Shown here one piece after another: positions 27,719-37,295 of a stretch of DNA of 64,000 bases. Positions within the stretch are counted from its first letter, which is position 1. Each line of letters opens with the position of its first letter. The stretch is from positions 372,001 to 436,000 of the forward strand of contig NZ_SMGQ01000012.1 in the NCBI RefSeq assembly GCF_004339095.1, read 5' to 3'. The DNA is from Natranaerovirga hydrolytica. GTDB taxonomy: Bacteria > Bacillota > Clostridia > Lachnospirales > DSM-24629. Below the pieces are notes generated by a model that was not told the DNA's origin, did not search any database, and worked only from the letters and a program-made list of their open reading frames with translations. Both the position numbers and the translations under genes were made by a program.

Positions 27719-28759
27719 GTGAAGCGTGTATTTGTTTTTGGATATTATGGTTTTGGAAATATTGGAGATGAAGTAACCTTAAAAAGTATCATAGATATCA
27801 TTAAGGATACATCACCCTACTCAAAAATAGATGTTTTAAGTTACAATAGTGATCTGACTTCAAAAAATTATAAAGTCAATGGCGTCAGTAGAAACAAGTA
27901 TTTTTCTATAATCAAATCCATATACCAATCAGACGTGGTTATTAGTGGTGGTGGGACACTTTTGCAAGATATTACAAGCAATCGCTCTTTAATGTATTAT
28001 TTGCTAATCATCATTATTGCTAAAGTTTTAAGAAAAGAAGTTGTTTTTTTTAGCAATGGATTTGGGCCTGTTTCTAATAATAAAAAATTAACACGTTGGG
28101 TTTGTAATAAAGTAGATGACATTATATTAAGAGACAATGATTCAAAATTGGCAATGGAGTCACTGGGTATTCATAAGGCCATAGCAGTCACTTCTGATAT
28201 AACGTTTTCTTTAAAAGGTATGGATAAAAAAGCAGAAGAAAAAGTAGCGATATCTTTAAGGCCTTGGAAATTAGAAAGAAATTTTTTTGATACAATGATT
28301 CATTTTGTAGACTATTTACTTGAAAAAGGATATAAAGTAGATTTAATTGCTATGGAAAAAGAAAGCGATAGAAAAGTGTTAAACAGAATACATACGCATT
28401 TTATGAAAAATAATAAGGTTCGTATCATTAGCTCAGATCAATATATGGAATTATTTGAAGCTATAGGAACAAGTAAATTTTTAATAGGTATGAGATTACA
28501 TGCCAATATATTTGCCTTAATTAATAAAAGGCCTATTATTGCACTGAATTATGATCCTAAAGTAGAAGCTTTAGCAAAAGATTTCAATCAAATTTGTATA
28601 GATATAGACAAAGGGTTTAATATGGAACAATTACAAAGTAGCTTTGAATGGTTAGTAAAGAATCAAAAAGATTCTATTAAAAATATAGAAAATATACTAA
28701 AAGAAAAAAAGAGATTATTAGAGTATAATAAAGATGTACTCAAAAAAAAATTAAAATAA
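27719..28759 (+). CDS. csaB: Polysaccharide pyruvyl transferase CsaB
   Basis: Adds ketal-linked pyruvate to the secondary wall polymer, the ligand that SLH-domain surface proteins bind in other Gram-positives. 346 residues. Visible: FGYYGFGNIGDEVTLKSII at the start, VVISGGGTLLQDITSNRSL, FFSNGFGPVSN and the C-terminal FLIGMRLHANIFALINKRPIIALNYDPKV. The start is GTG at 27719. It lies directly before tagA. It predicts S-layer or SLH-anchored enzymes in this cell. Confidence 0.92.
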   Translation: MKRVFVFGYYGFGNIGDEVTLKSIIDIIKDTSPYSKIDVLSYNSDLTSKNYKVNGVSRNKYFSIIKSIYQSDVVISGGGTLLQDITSNRSLMYYLLIIIIAKVLRKEVVFFSNGFGPVSNNKKLTRWVCNKVDDIILRDNDSKLAMESLGIHKAIAVTSDITFSLKGMDKKAEEKVAISLRPWKLERNFFDTMIHFVDYLLEKGYKVDLIAMEKESDRKVLNRIHTHFMKNNKVRIISSDQYMELFEAIGTSKFLIGMRLHANIFALINKRPIIALNYDPKVEALAKDFNQICIDIDKGFNMEQLQSSFEWLVKNQKDSIKNIENILKEKKRLLEYNKDVLKKKLK

Positions 28760-28798
28760 ATCTTTAAGAAAGAACAAGGAAAGGATGTAAAATAAGGT

Positions 28799-29548
28799 AT
28801 GTCAAAAAAAATTAATATACTAGGCGTAAATTTTAATCATATTACTATGGAACAAGCAATAGATATAGTAATAGGATTTTTGAATTCAAAAGAAAAATTA
28901 CATATGATATTTACACCTAATCCTGAAATTGTAATGATTGCCCAAAAAGAAATTAAATTACAAGAAATACTGAATCATTCAGACTTGGTTGTACCAGATG
29001 GTATTGGGATTGTAAAAGCAGCAAAAATACTAAAAGACCCTTTGACTGAAAGAGTTGCAGGTTATGATTTGGTGCAAAATGTCTTTGAAAAAATTTCAAA
29101 AACCAATCACACTGTTTATTTTTTAGGTGGAGCAAAAGAAGTTGCAGACCAAGCAGCAAAAAATATGCAAGAAAAATACCCAGGGTTAAAAATTATCGGT
29201 TGCCACGATGGATATTTTTCCAAAAATGAGGAAATGACTATAATACAAGAGATTAATGAACTTAAGCCAGATTTATTGTTGGTTGGCTTAGGTGCGCCAA
29301 GACAAGAAATGTGGCTATATGACAATAGAAAAAAATTAAATGCCAAAGCTTGTATTGGTGTTGGCGGTTCTTTTGATGTCATGTCAGGCAAAGTAAAAAG
29401 AGCGCCGAAATGGATGATAAAAAGTAATTTAGAGTGGTTTTATAGATTGTTAGTACAACCTACGCGGATTAAAAGAATGATTAATTTGCCAATATTTATG
29501 TTAAAAGTACTAGTGAATAAGAAAAAAGCACTTTCCTCTAGAAAGTAG
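28799..29548 (+). CDS. tagA: WecB/TagA/CpsF glycosyltransferase
   Basis: GT26 family enzyme, probably the N-acetylmannosaminyltransferase that makes the linkage unit of teichoic-acid-like polymers on undecaprenyl phosphate. 249 residues. Motifs: MIFTPNPEIVMIAQ, LVVPDGIGIVKAAK, VYFLGGAKEVADQAA, LLVGLGAPRQEMWLYDN and GVGGSFDVMSGKVKRAPKWM. The catalytic threonine/aspartate region (TPN, PDG) is intact. It ends the wall-polymer gene series. Confidence 0.92.
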   Translation: MSKKINILGVNFNHITMEQAIDIVIGFLNSKEKLHMIFTPNPEIVMIAQKEIKLQEILNHSDLVVPDGIGIVKAAKILKDPLTERVAGYDLVQNVFEKISKTNHTVYFLGGAKEVADQAAKNMQEKYPGLKIIGCHDGYFSKNEEMTIIQEINELKPDLLLVGLGAPRQEMWLYDNRKKLNAKACIGVGGSFDVMSGKVKRAPKWMIKSNLEWFYRLLVQPTRIKRMINLPIFMLKVLVNKKKALSSRK

Positions 29549-29555
29549 GATAGAA

Positions 29556-30437
29556 ATGACGAATTTTGAAATAAAAAGCGACAGACCTTTTCTTTATAAC
29601 CTTTTCTTAATTTTTATTGGAACCAACTTACTGGCTTTTTCTATTAATGTTTTTTTTGAACCCATGAATTTAGTCATAGGTGGTGTAACAGGTCTAGCAA
29701 TTGTTATTAAAGAAGTATCTGAAGTGTTTATTGGTTTTGAAATCCCCATTTGGTTAACAAATATTGCTGTTAATATCCCGTTGTTTTTAGTATCTACAAT
29801 GATTAAAGGAAAAGATTTTGGAACAAAAACGGTATTTGCAACCCTTTTATTAACATTCACGTTATACTACACAGAAAACTTACCAATGATTACAACAGAC
29901 CTTATGCTAAGCACAGTATACGGTGGTATTATAGCAGGTGCAGGTTTAGGCTTTGTTTTTTTAGCATTTGCCACTACGGGAGGAACAGATCTGGCTGCAA
30001 GCATCATTCAGCATTATGTTAAACATTTTTCAGTAGCGAAAATAATGTTTTTTATTGATGCTTTTATTGTTTTAATTGGTGCTTTTATATTTGGACCTGA
30101 AAAAGCTTTATATGCTATTATTGCAATTGTCATTATAGCCAAGGTCATTGATGGCATTTTAGAAGGCTTACATTTTTCTAAAGCAGCTTTAATCATATCG
30201 GATAAGCATGATATACTATCCATGGCTCTTATGCAGAACATTGAGAGAGGTGTGACCAGTATTAACGGAACAGGTATGTTTTCTTCAAAAGAAAAAACAA
30301 TGCTCTTATGTGTTGTATCCAAAAAACAAATTGTTAAATTAAAAGAATTGGTTAGAAGTATTGATGAAAAAGCTTTTGTAATCGTAACGGATGTTAAAGA
30401 GGTTTTAGGTGAAGGTTTTATTGAATATAAACAGTAA
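29556..30437 (+). CDS. YitT family membrane protein
   Basis: 293 residues: five or six hydrophobic segments (NVFFEPMNLVIGGVTGLAIVIK, GTDLAASIIQHYV) and a C-terminal soluble DUF2179 domain (about 210-290; KAALIISDKHD, IERGVTSINGTGMFSSKEKTMLLCVVSKKQ). This is the standard YitT layout; the transported substrate is unknown. It sits 7 bases after tagA and so is probably cotranscribed, though YitT proteins occur widely and the link to wall synthesis may be accidental. Confidence 0.88.
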   Translation: MTNFEIKSDRPFLYNLFLIFIGTNLLAFSINVFFEPMNLVIGGVTGLAIVIKEVSEVFIGFEIPIWLTNIAVNIPLFLVSTMIKGKDFGTKTVFATLLLTFTLYYTENLPMITTDLMLSTVYGGIIAGAGLGFVFLAFATTGGTDLAASIIQHYVKHFSVAKIMFFIDAFIVLIGAFIFGPEKALYAIIAIVIIAKVIDGILEGLHFSKAALIISDKHDILSMALMQNIERGVTSINGTGMFSSKEKTMLLCVVSKKQIVKLKELVRSIDEKAFVIVTDVKEVLGEGFIEYKQ

Positions 30438-30525
30438 ATATCTAAGATTGTCTATAAAATTTTATGGTATTATTACAAAAATACAAGATATATACAAATT
30501 AGACAAATCTAATAATGGGAATTTG

Positions 30526-30554
30526 TTGAAATAAACAATGGTATTCATTATAAA
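30526..30554 (+). promoter_or_regulatory. Promoter for msmX-like gene
   Basis: TTGAAA (30526-30531), 17 bases, TATAAA (30549-30554). The rest of the 222-base gap is AT-rich and without other visible signals. Confidence 0.55.
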
Positions 30555-30659
30555 AATAGTGTATAGTTACATTTGTGTTAATATTAAAGTTGTATTACAA
30601 TTAAAATACGATTAGAAAATTATAAAATTAAAAAAATTTTTCAAGGGGGCATAAGCGAA

Positions 30660-31772
30660 ATGGCAGGCTTATCACTAAAAAATATTAAAAAAACATATCC
30701 AAATGGTATTACAGCTGTTAACGACTTTAACTTAGAAGTTGAAGACAAAGAATTTGTTATCTTTGTTGGACCATCAGGATGTGGTAAATCAACGACTTTA
30801 AGAATGATTGCAGGTCTTGAAGACATTACAGAAGGTGAACTTTGGGTTGGAGATCGTTATGTTAACGATGTAGAACCAAAAGATAGAGATATAGCAATGG
30901 TTTTCCAAAACTATGCATTATATCCACATATGACTGTATATGACAATATGGCATTTGCATTAAAATTAAGAAAAACACCTAAAGCTGAAATTGAAAAAAG
31001 AGTAGTAGAAGCATCTAAAATATTAGGTATTGATCATTTATTAGATCGTAAACCTCAAGCGTTATCAGGGGGACAAAAGCAACGTGTTGCTATGGGACGT
31101 GCAATTGTTCGTGAACCAAAAGTATTCTTAATGGATGAACCGTTATCAAACTTGGATGCGAAATTAAGGGTTCAAATGCGTCTTGAGATTTCAAAATTAC
31201 ATCAAAGACTTGGTGCGACAATTATCTACGTTACACATGACCAGGTAGAAGCGATGACATTAGGTACAAGAATCGTTGTTATGAGAGATGGTCTTATGCA
31301 ACAGGTTGACTCTCCATATAACTTATACAATAAGCCAAACAACTTATTCGTTGCTGGTTTCATTGGATCTCCTCAAATGAATTTTATTGATGTACAAGTT
31401 AGCAAATCAGGAGATAAAGTAACGTTAACATTTGGTCAAAATTCAATTCCTGTACCAGAAGGAAAAGCTAAAGCATTAGTAGAAGGTGGATACGTAGACA
31501 AAGAGATTATTGCTGGTATTCGTCCAGAAGACGTACATGATACACAAGTATTTTTAGAGTCTTCACCTGAAAGTATTGTTGAAGCAGAAGTATCTGTATT
31601 TGAAATGTTAGGTGCAGAAGTATATTTATACTTAAAATCAGCAGATGTTGATTTTACAGCACGTGTTAATCCACGTACAACTGCTCAACCAGGAGATACT
31701 GTAAAATTAGGATTTGACTTAAACAAAATGCACTTATTCGATAAAGAAACAGAACAAATTATTACTAATTAA
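30660..31772 (+). CDS. msmX: Sugar ABC transporter ATP-binding protein (MsmX/UgpC type)
   Basis: ATPase of carbohydrate uptake CUT1-family transporters, 370 residues. Walker A GPSGCGKST at 37-45, signature [16 protein letters not shown] near 135, Walker B VFLMDEPLSNLDAKLR. The C-terminal TOBE/OB regulatory region (about 240-370) includes IAGIRPEDVH. No permease or binding protein is nearby, which is typical of MsmX-type ATPases that serve many sugar importers. Monocistronic with its own promoter and terminator. Confidence 0.9.
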   Translation: MAGLSLKNIKKTYPNGITAVNDFNLEVEDKEFVIFVGPSGCGKSTTLRMIAGLEDITEGELWVGDRYVNDVEPKDRDIAMVFQNYALYPHMTVYDNMAFALKLRKTPKAEIEKRVVEASKILGIDHLLDRKPQALSGGQKQRVAMGRAIVREPKVFLMDEPLSNLDAKLRVQMRLEISKLHQRLGATIIYVTHDQVEAMTLGTRIVVMRDGLMQQVDSPYNLYNKPNNLFVAGFIGSPQMNFIDVQVSKSGDKVTLTFGQNSIPVPEGKAKALVEGGYVDKEIIAGIRPEDVHDTQVFLESSPESIVEAEVSVFEMLGAEVYLYLKSADVDFTARVNPRTTAQPGDTVKLGFDLNKMHLFDKETEQIITN

Positions 31773-31792
31773 TAAATTATAAAAAAAAAATT

Positions 31793-31833
31793 AGAGGAAA
31801 TGCATAAAAATTTGCATTTCCTCTTTTTTTTTT
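31793..31833 (+). terminator. Strong terminator after msmX
   Basis: AGAGGAAATGCA (31793-31804), 8-base loop, TGCATTTCCTCT (31813-31824), then nine T. Confidence 0.93.
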
Positions 31834-31841
31834 GTCGTTTA

Positions 31842-31850
31842 TGCTATAAT
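31842..31850 (+). promoter_or_regulatory. Extended -10 promoter for CdaR-like gene
   Basis: TGCTATAAT (31842-31850) is an extended -10 element. No good -35 is seen, since the terminator T-run occupies its place. Confidence 0.45.
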
Positions 31851-31945
31851 ATATAGATAGAAGAGTATAAACGAGATTTTTATGTCTAATAAAAATGACT
31901 TAAGACGAGTTTATGAGATAGTATAAATATAAAGGAGCGTGCCAA

Positions 31946-33037
31946 ATGATATCGAACCAAATACTTCAAAACACCATAGAAGGCTTGAAATCTATAACAA
32001 AAGTTGAAATTAACGTGATGGATACAGATGGTAAAATTATTGCCACAACAGAAGACAATGCAGAAGAATTTAATAAATCAGTTACCGCTTTTGTTGGATC
32101 GCCAGCAGAAAGTCAATTGGTGCAAGGGTATCATTTTTTTAAGATATACGATGATATTCAAGTTGAATTTGTTATATCTGTCAAAGGTGATGCAGAAGAT
32201 GTTTATAAAATTGGTCAAATTGCAGCTTTTCAAATTCAAAATTTATTAGTGGCGTATAAGGAAAGGTTCGATAAAGACAATTTTATTAAGAATTTATTAT
32301 TAGATAATCTTTTATTAGTCGATATTTATAATCGCTCTAAAAAATTGCATATAGAAACTGAAATAAAAAGAGTGGTTTATATCATTGAAACCAAATTAGA
32401 AAAAGACAACAACGTTTTAGAAACTGTAAGAAATATATTTCCAACAAAAGGGAAAGATTTTATTACAGCAGTAGATGAAAAAAATATTATTATTGTAAAA
32501 GAGTTAGGTGAATCGGACACCTATGTAGATATTGAAAAAACTGCTAAAGTCGTATTAGATACTTTAAATAGCGAAGCGATGTCACAAGTGTATATTTCTT
32601 TTGGGACAGTGGTCAATGATATAAAAGATGTGTCAAGATCTTTTAAAGAAGCAAAAATGGCATTAGAAGTAGGTAAAATTTTCTATAGCGATAAATATGT
32701 AATAGGGTATAATAATTTAGGAATAGGTCGTTTAATTTATCAATTACCGATTCAATTATGTAAAATGTTTATTAAAGAAATTTTTGATGGAAAAACACCA
32801 GATCAATTTGACGAAGAGACTTTAACAACCATCAATAAATTTTTTGAAAACAGTTTAAATGTTTCTGAGACTTCAAGACAATTGTATATTCATAGAAATA
32901 CTCTAGTCTATCGATTAGATAAGATACAGAAAACAACTGGTTTGGATTTAAGAGTGTTTGAAGATGCCATTACATTTAAGATTGCATTAATGGTCGTAAA
33001 ATATATGAAACATGTTGATTATTATTCAAATTACTAA
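31946..33037 (+). CDS. CdaR/PucR-family transcriptional regulator
   Basis: 363 residues. The N-terminal region resembles a sugar-diacid-recognition domain (QNTIEGLKSITKVEINVMDTDGKIIATTEDN). The middle is GGDEF-like (AMSQVYISFGTVVNDIKDVSRSFKEAKMALEVGK), and the C-terminal PucR-type HTH is plain (FFENSLNVSETSRQLYIHRNTLVYRLDKIQKTTGLDLR, about 300-340). Effector unknown. It precedes ftsE by 43 bases on the same strand and could be cotranscribed; metabolic control of division genes is a guess. Confidence 0.87.
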   Translation: MISNQILQNTIEGLKSITKVEINVMDTDGKIIATTEDNAEEFNKSVTAFVGSPAESQLVQGYHFFKIYDDIQVEFVISVKGDAEDVYKIGQIAAFQIQNLLVAYKERFDKDNFIKNLLLDNLLLVDIYNRSKKLHIETEIKRVVYIIETKLEKDNNVLETVRNIFPTKGKDFITAVDEKNIIIVKELGESDTYVDIEKTAKVVLDTLNSEAMSQVYISFGTVVNDIKDVSRSFKEAKMALEVGKIFYSDKYVIGYNNLGIGRLIYQLPIQLCKMFIKEIFDGKTPDQFDEETLTTINKFFENSLNVSETSRQLYIHRNTLVYRLDKIQKTTGLDLRVFEDAITFKIALMVVKYMKHVDYYSNY

Positions 33038-33080
33038 AGACAGTAGTGATTTTAGAGCAATGCTATAGGGGGGACATAAA

Positions 33081-33767
33081 TTGATACACCTTGAAAATGT
33101 GTCTAAGGTATATGAAAACGGTACAAAAGCTTTAGACAATATTAATATAAAAATAGAAAAAGGCGAATTTGTTTTTGTTGTCGGAAGTAGTGGTTCTGGA
33201 AAGTCTACTTTTGTCAAATTGCTTTTGAAAGAAATTGAGCCTACAGAAGGAAAAATATTTTTGAAAAATAAAAATTTAGGCGTCGTCAAAAGAAAAGGAA
33301 TACCGAAGTTAAGAAGAGAGATGGGTATCGTTTTTCAAGATTTTAGATTACTAAAAAATATGACAGTATATGAAAACATTGCTTTTGCCTTAAAGGTGAC
33401 AGAAGCATCCAAAAGAAAAATTAGAAGACAAGTACCCATGGTCATGTCTATGGTTGGGTTAGCAGACAAAGCAAAAAACTACCCCAATCAATTATCAGGT
33501 GGAGAGCAACAAAGAGTAGCCTTGGCAAGAGCTTTAGTCAATAATCCAGTTATTTTATTAGCAGATGAGCCAACGGGGAATTTAGACCCTAAGACATCTT
33601 GGGAGATTATGAAGTTATTAGACGAAATCAATAAAAGAGGAACCACCGTATTATTAGTAACTCACGATAAAGAAATCGTCAATGCAATGCAAAAGAGAGT
33701 TATTACATTAAGCAATGGTAAAGTCATTGGTGATATCCAAAAAGGAGGATACGACAATGAAAATTAA
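33081..33767 (+). CDS. ftsE: Cell division ATP-binding protein FtsE
   Basis: ATPase partner of FtsX at the inner face of the septal membrane. 228 residues. Walker A GSSGSGKST at 35-43, VFQDFRLLKNMTVYENIAFAL (the FtsE-typical Q-loop), LSGGEQQRVALARALV, ILLADEPTGNLDPKTS. The start is TTG at 33081 after AGGGGGG. It overlaps ftsX by 11 bases. Confidence 0.95.
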   Translation: MIHLENVSKVYENGTKALDNINIKIEKGEFVFVVGSSGSGKSTFVKLLLKEIEPTEGKIFLKNKNLGVVKRKGIPKLRREMGIVFQDFRLLKNMTVYENIAFALKVTEASKRKIRRQVPMVMSMVGLADKAKNYPNQLSGGEQQRVALARALVNNPVILLADEPTGNLDPKTSWEIMKLLDEINKRGTTVLLVTHDKEIVNAMQKRVITLSNGKVIGDIQKGGYDNEN

Positions 33768-34662
33768 TGCCATTGGATACAGTTTAAAACAAGGGTTAAA
33801 AAATATGGTAAAAAATCGTCTATTAACAATTGCCTCAATTGGTACCATGGTAGCCTGTTTATTTATTTTAGGATTGTTTTATATTATACTCAATAATTTT
33901 CAATTTATGGTTAGTCAATTAGAAGACACAGTAAGTGTTGTTGTGTTTTTTAGAGAAGATATTGAACAAGATGAAATTGACGCTATAGAAAGAGCAATTA
34001 GAAAAAGACCTGAACTACAATCCATACGATTTATTTCACCAGAAGAAGCTTGGGAAAATTTTAGACAAGGTTTTGAAGAGTTTCCGGAAGTATTAAGTGG
34101 GTTTGATGAAGATAATCCATTAGAACAATCGGCTTCATTTGAAATATATCTAGACGATATTTCTAGGCAAGGTGATTTTGTACAGTATGTTGAAGGGCTG
34201 TCTGGGGTTAGGCATGTAAGACGCTCAGAAGAGGCAGCAGATATTATTCAAGGATTTAATGTTTTTGTCGCTTATATATCCATTACAATAATTGCAATAT
34301 TATTGGTTGTATCTATGTTTTTAATCAGTAATACAGTTAGAATTGGAATTAGTATGCGCAAAGAAGAAATTAAAATTATGAAGTTAATTGGTGCAACAGA
34401 TGGTTTTATAAGAAGACCCTTTGTATTTGAGGGAATGATTATTGGTTTAATTGGTGGCGTCATACCATTAACCATACTAGGTTTTGCTTATAATAATGTT
34501 ATAGTATATATTCAAGAAGAATTTAATATTTTAGTGGATTTTCTAGTGTTTCTAGAACCCAATGAGATATTTAGTGTATTAATTCCGCTGATACTAGGTA
34601 TTGGTATAGGAATCGGTATTATAGGTAGTAAATTAACCTTAATCAAACATTTAGATGTGTAA
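33757..34662 (+). CDS. ftsX: Cell division protein FtsX
   Basis: Four-segment permease-like protein that passes the FtsE ATP cycle to a wall-hydrolase activator outside. 301 residues. Features: YSLKQGLKNMVKNRLLTIASIGTM, a first membrane segment, an extracellular domain (about 60-150, including FISPEEAWENFRQGF), then three more segments and IRIGISMRKEEIKIMKLIGATDGFIRRPFVFEGMI. ATG 33757 has AAAGGAGG upstream. The EnvC-like partner is the next gene. Confidence 0.94.
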   Translation: MKINAIGYSLKQGLKNMVKNRLLTIASIGTMVACLFILGLFYIILNNFQFMVSQLEDTVSVVVFFREDIEQDEIDAIERAIRKRPELQSIRFISPEEAWENFRQGFEEFPEVLSGFDEDNPLEQSASFEIYLDDISRQGDFVQYVEGLSGVRHVRRSEEAADIIQGFNVFVAYISITIIAILLVVSMFLISNTVRIGISMRKEEIKIMKLIGATDGFIRRPFVFEGMIIGLIGGVIPLTILGFAYNNVIVYIQEEFNILVDFLVFLEPNEIFSVLIPLILGIGIGIGIIGSKLTLIKHLDV

Positions 34663-34687
34663 GATTTACAAAAGAGGAGGTATTTAA

Positions 34688-35833
34688 ATGATAGGGTATA
34701 AAAAGTATTTTAAGACTATTATAGCTGTTGGATTGATGATTATTGTATCCACAGGTATTTTTGCAACCACTTTAGAGGATGCACAGCAAGAAAGAGATTC
34801 TATAGAGCAACGTATCCAAGATACAGAACAATTATTAAAAGAATTAGAGCAGGCTAGGGCAGAGACTAGAAATTATATACATACGTTAGATGAAGAAATA
34901 GTAGGTTTAGAAACCCTTATTAGTGAGCTTACAGAACAGCTAGAGGAAAAAGAAGAAGAGATTGTACAAATTATTAAAGAATTAGATGAAGCAAGAGAAA
35001 GAGAAGAAAGACAATATCAATTGGCAAAAGAACGTATAAGGTTTATGTACGAATATGGAGATTCTGCATACATAGAAGTATTATTAAGTTCAAAAGATTT
35101 TTCGGATTTACTAACAAGGCTAGAATACGTAGAACAAATTATGAATTATGATAAGAAGATACTCAGTGATTTAGTAGCGACAAAAGAGTTGATTCAAGAT
35201 CAAGAAGCTCGTTTGGTAGAAGAACTCAATAAATTAGAACATTTAAGGGCAGAAAATTCGTTACAAAAGCAGACGGTGGAACGTGTGCTAGTGTTGAAAT
35301 CAGAGGAATTGGAATCTTACCAAGAAAATATTGAAAAAAGTGAGCAAGCATTGCGTGAACATGAAGACAGCTTACAAGAAACAGAAGACTTAATCCGAAG
35401 ATTAGAAATGGAAAGTAATTTAGTGTATGAAGGTGGAGAAATGGCTTGGCCAGTTCAAGGACGCACCTATATAAGTTCTCCATTTGGTTATCGTAATCAC
35501 CCTATATTTCATGAAAGAAGATTTCATAATGGTATTGATATACCAGCGCCAACAGGAACAGATGTCTATGCAGCAGCTTCTGGACAAGTTGTAGAAGCAG
35601 GGTGGAGTAATTCTTATGGATATTATACCATTATAGATCATGGAAGTGGTTATATGACATTATATGCACATAACTCTCAACTATTAGTGAGTAGAGGCGA
35701 TATGGTTAACAAATGGCAAACCATAGCAAAAGTAGGAAGTACAGGTAATTCAACAGGTCCTCATTTACACTTTAGTGTTCGATTAAATGGCGATTGGGTT
35801 GATCCACATCCATATGTATGGGGGAATTGGTAA
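34688..35833 (+). CDS. EnvC-like murein hydrolase activator / M23 peptidase
   Basis: 381 residues: signal peptide (about 1-27, ending GIFATT), long coiled coil (about 28-235, glutamate/glutamine/arginine rich), then a LytM/M23 domain. Metal ligands H280, D284 and H361 (HNGID, HLHF) are intact, and AHN near 328 supplies the other histidine, so the domain may be a true endopeptidase rather than a degenerate activator. Gene order ftsE-ftsX-this gene predicts that FtsX recruits the coiled coil. Confidence 0.9.
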   Translation: MIGYKKYFKTIIAVGLMIIVSTGIFATTLEDAQQERDSIEQRIQDTEQLLKELEQARAETRNYIHTLDEEIVGLETLISELTEQLEEKEEEIVQIIKELDEAREREERQYQLAKERIRFMYEYGDSAYIEVLLSSKDFSDLLTRLEYVEQIMNYDKKILSDLVATKELIQDQEARLVEELNKLEHLRAENSLQKQTVERVLVLKSEELESYQENIEKSEQALREHEDSLQETEDLIRRLEMESNLVYEGGEMAWPVQGRTYISSPFGYRNHPIFHERRFHNGIDIPAPTGTDVYAAASGQVVEAGWSNSYGYYTIIDHGSGYMTLYAHNSQLLVSRGDMVNKWQTIAKVGSTGNSTGPHLHFSVRLNGDWVDPHPYVWGNW

Positions 35834-35893
35834 GGGAAACAAGTGTAGTTAAGTAGCAAAGGATAAAAATAGTAAGTAAAAAATATAATTTGA

Positions 35894-35940
35894 CAAAAGT
35901 AGTAATTGAAAAGTTTATACACCTTTCATTACTACTTTTG
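35894..35940 (+). terminator. Hairpin terminator, possibly bidirectional
   Basis: CAAAAGTAGTAAT (35894-35906) pairs with ATTACTACTTTTG (35928-35940), extended by GAAA/TTTC. It has A-rich and T-rich flanks but no long T-run. It lies in the 232-base gap before ctpA; the rest of that gap is AT-rich with only a weak -10 (TATAGT at 35995). Confidence 0.55.
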
Positions 35941-36065
35941 CTGTTTGTAGTAAAAAATAGGAATTAAAAGTAGAAAAATATATAAAACTTATGTTATAGT
36001 TTAAGTAAGTCATAAATCATTAAATAATAGAATAAAATAATACTAGTTAATTAAGGAGACGTTAA

Positions 36066-37280
36066 ATGAAAAAAGATTTTATAGTAGGTTTAATCACTGG
36101 ACTTATAATAATGATATTGGTGGTTATTTTATATATTGGTTCTAACAATCTAGTAGAGTATTTAAATTTAAGTGGTATCTATTTGGGAAATCAGCAAGAG
36201 CAAGAATTAGAAGTTGAGGACAAATTTAATATTTTAGTACAGTATTTGGATCGATATTATTATGAGGAAATAAATACAGAGGACTTAATAGAAAATGCGT
36301 TTAAAGGTATGTTAGAAGGAATAGGGGATCCATACACAGTATATTACAATGAAGAAGAATATCGAAGGTTATTAGAGTCAACAGAAGGTGTTTACAGCGG
36401 TATAGGTGTTGTTGTTACCTATGATGAGGAAAACAGTCAAATAAGAGTATTGTCACCTTTTATAGGTAGCCCAGGAGAAAAAGCAGGCTTATTACCAGAT
36501 GATATTATTTTAGAAGTTGATGGTATAAGTGTAGAAGGCATGAATTTAGAAGAAGCAGTTGGTTTAATTACAGGGGAAGAAGGAACAGAAGTTGTTTTAA
36601 CCATTTATAGAGAAAGTGAAGAAAGAGAAATGGACTTTCCGATCATACGAGAAACCATAGACATTCCCACAGTTGAATCTGAAATGTTAGAAAATAATAT
36701 TGGATACATTCAAATAACGGATTTTGATAGTGTAACGTACAACCAATTTATGGAAGCTTTAGAAGGGTTAGAGGAACAAAACCAACAAGGTTTGATTTTA
36801 GATTTAAGAAACAATCCAGGAGGTTTGCTTCATATTGTAGAAGCCATAGCAGATGAAATGCTTTCAGAAGGATTAATTGTATATACAGAAGACAAACATG
36901 GCAATAGAGAAGAACTCAGATCAGATGGAAGTAGAAGTTTTGATAAACCACTCGTGGTATTAATTAACCAATATAGTGCCAGTGCTTCAGAGATTTTAGC
37001 TGGAGCCATAAAAGATCATGAAGTAGGTACTTTAGTAGGAACAACAACATTTGGTAAAGGTTTGGTCCAAAGACCCTTTCCAGTGGGTGATGGCAGTGGT
37101 TTAAAATTAACGGTATCAAAATACTTTACACCAAACGGTCATTATATTCAAGATGTTGGTATTGAACCAGATGTAACAGTGGAAGTCCCAGAAGAACTTA
37201 GAAATCAATTAACTTTTGAAAGAGATGAAGATGTACAATTGCACAAAGCACTTGAGATAATAAACGATCAATTAAATTAA
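36066..37280 (+). CDS. Carboxy-terminal processing serine peptidase (S41, CtpA/CtpB)
   Basis: Membrane-anchored secreted protease, 404 residues. An N-terminal membrane segment (5-25), a PDZ domain (about 115-200; VYSGIGVVVTYDEENSQIRVLSPFIGSPGEKAGLLPDDIIL) and an S41 domain are seen. The catalytic triad by spacing is S306, K331 and Q335 (SASASEIL, FGKGLVQ). The B. subtilis homologue CtpB takes part in sporulation signalling. It is followed by a MinJ-like gene 15 bases on, as in Bacillus. Confidence 0.94.
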   Translation: MKKDFIVGLITGLIIMILVVILYIGSNNLVEYLNLSGIYLGNQQEQELEVEDKFNILVQYLDRYYYEEINTEDLIENAFKGMLEGIGDPYTVYYNEEEYRRLLESTEGVYSGIGVVVTYDEENSQIRVLSPFIGSPGEKAGLLPDDIILEVDGISVEGMNLEEAVGLITGEEGTEVVLTIYRESEEREMDFPIIRETIDIPTVESEMLENNIGYIQITDFDSVTYNQFMEALEGLEEQNQQGLILDLRNNPGGLLHIVEAIADEMLSEGLIVYTEDKHGNREELRSDGSRSFDKPLVVLINQYSASASEILAGAIKDHEVGTLVGTTTFGKGLVQRPFPVGDGSGLKLTVSKYFTPNGHYIQDVGIEPDVTVEVPEELRNQLTFERDEDVQLHKALEIINDQLN

Positions 37281-37295
37281 TAAATGGAGATCAAT

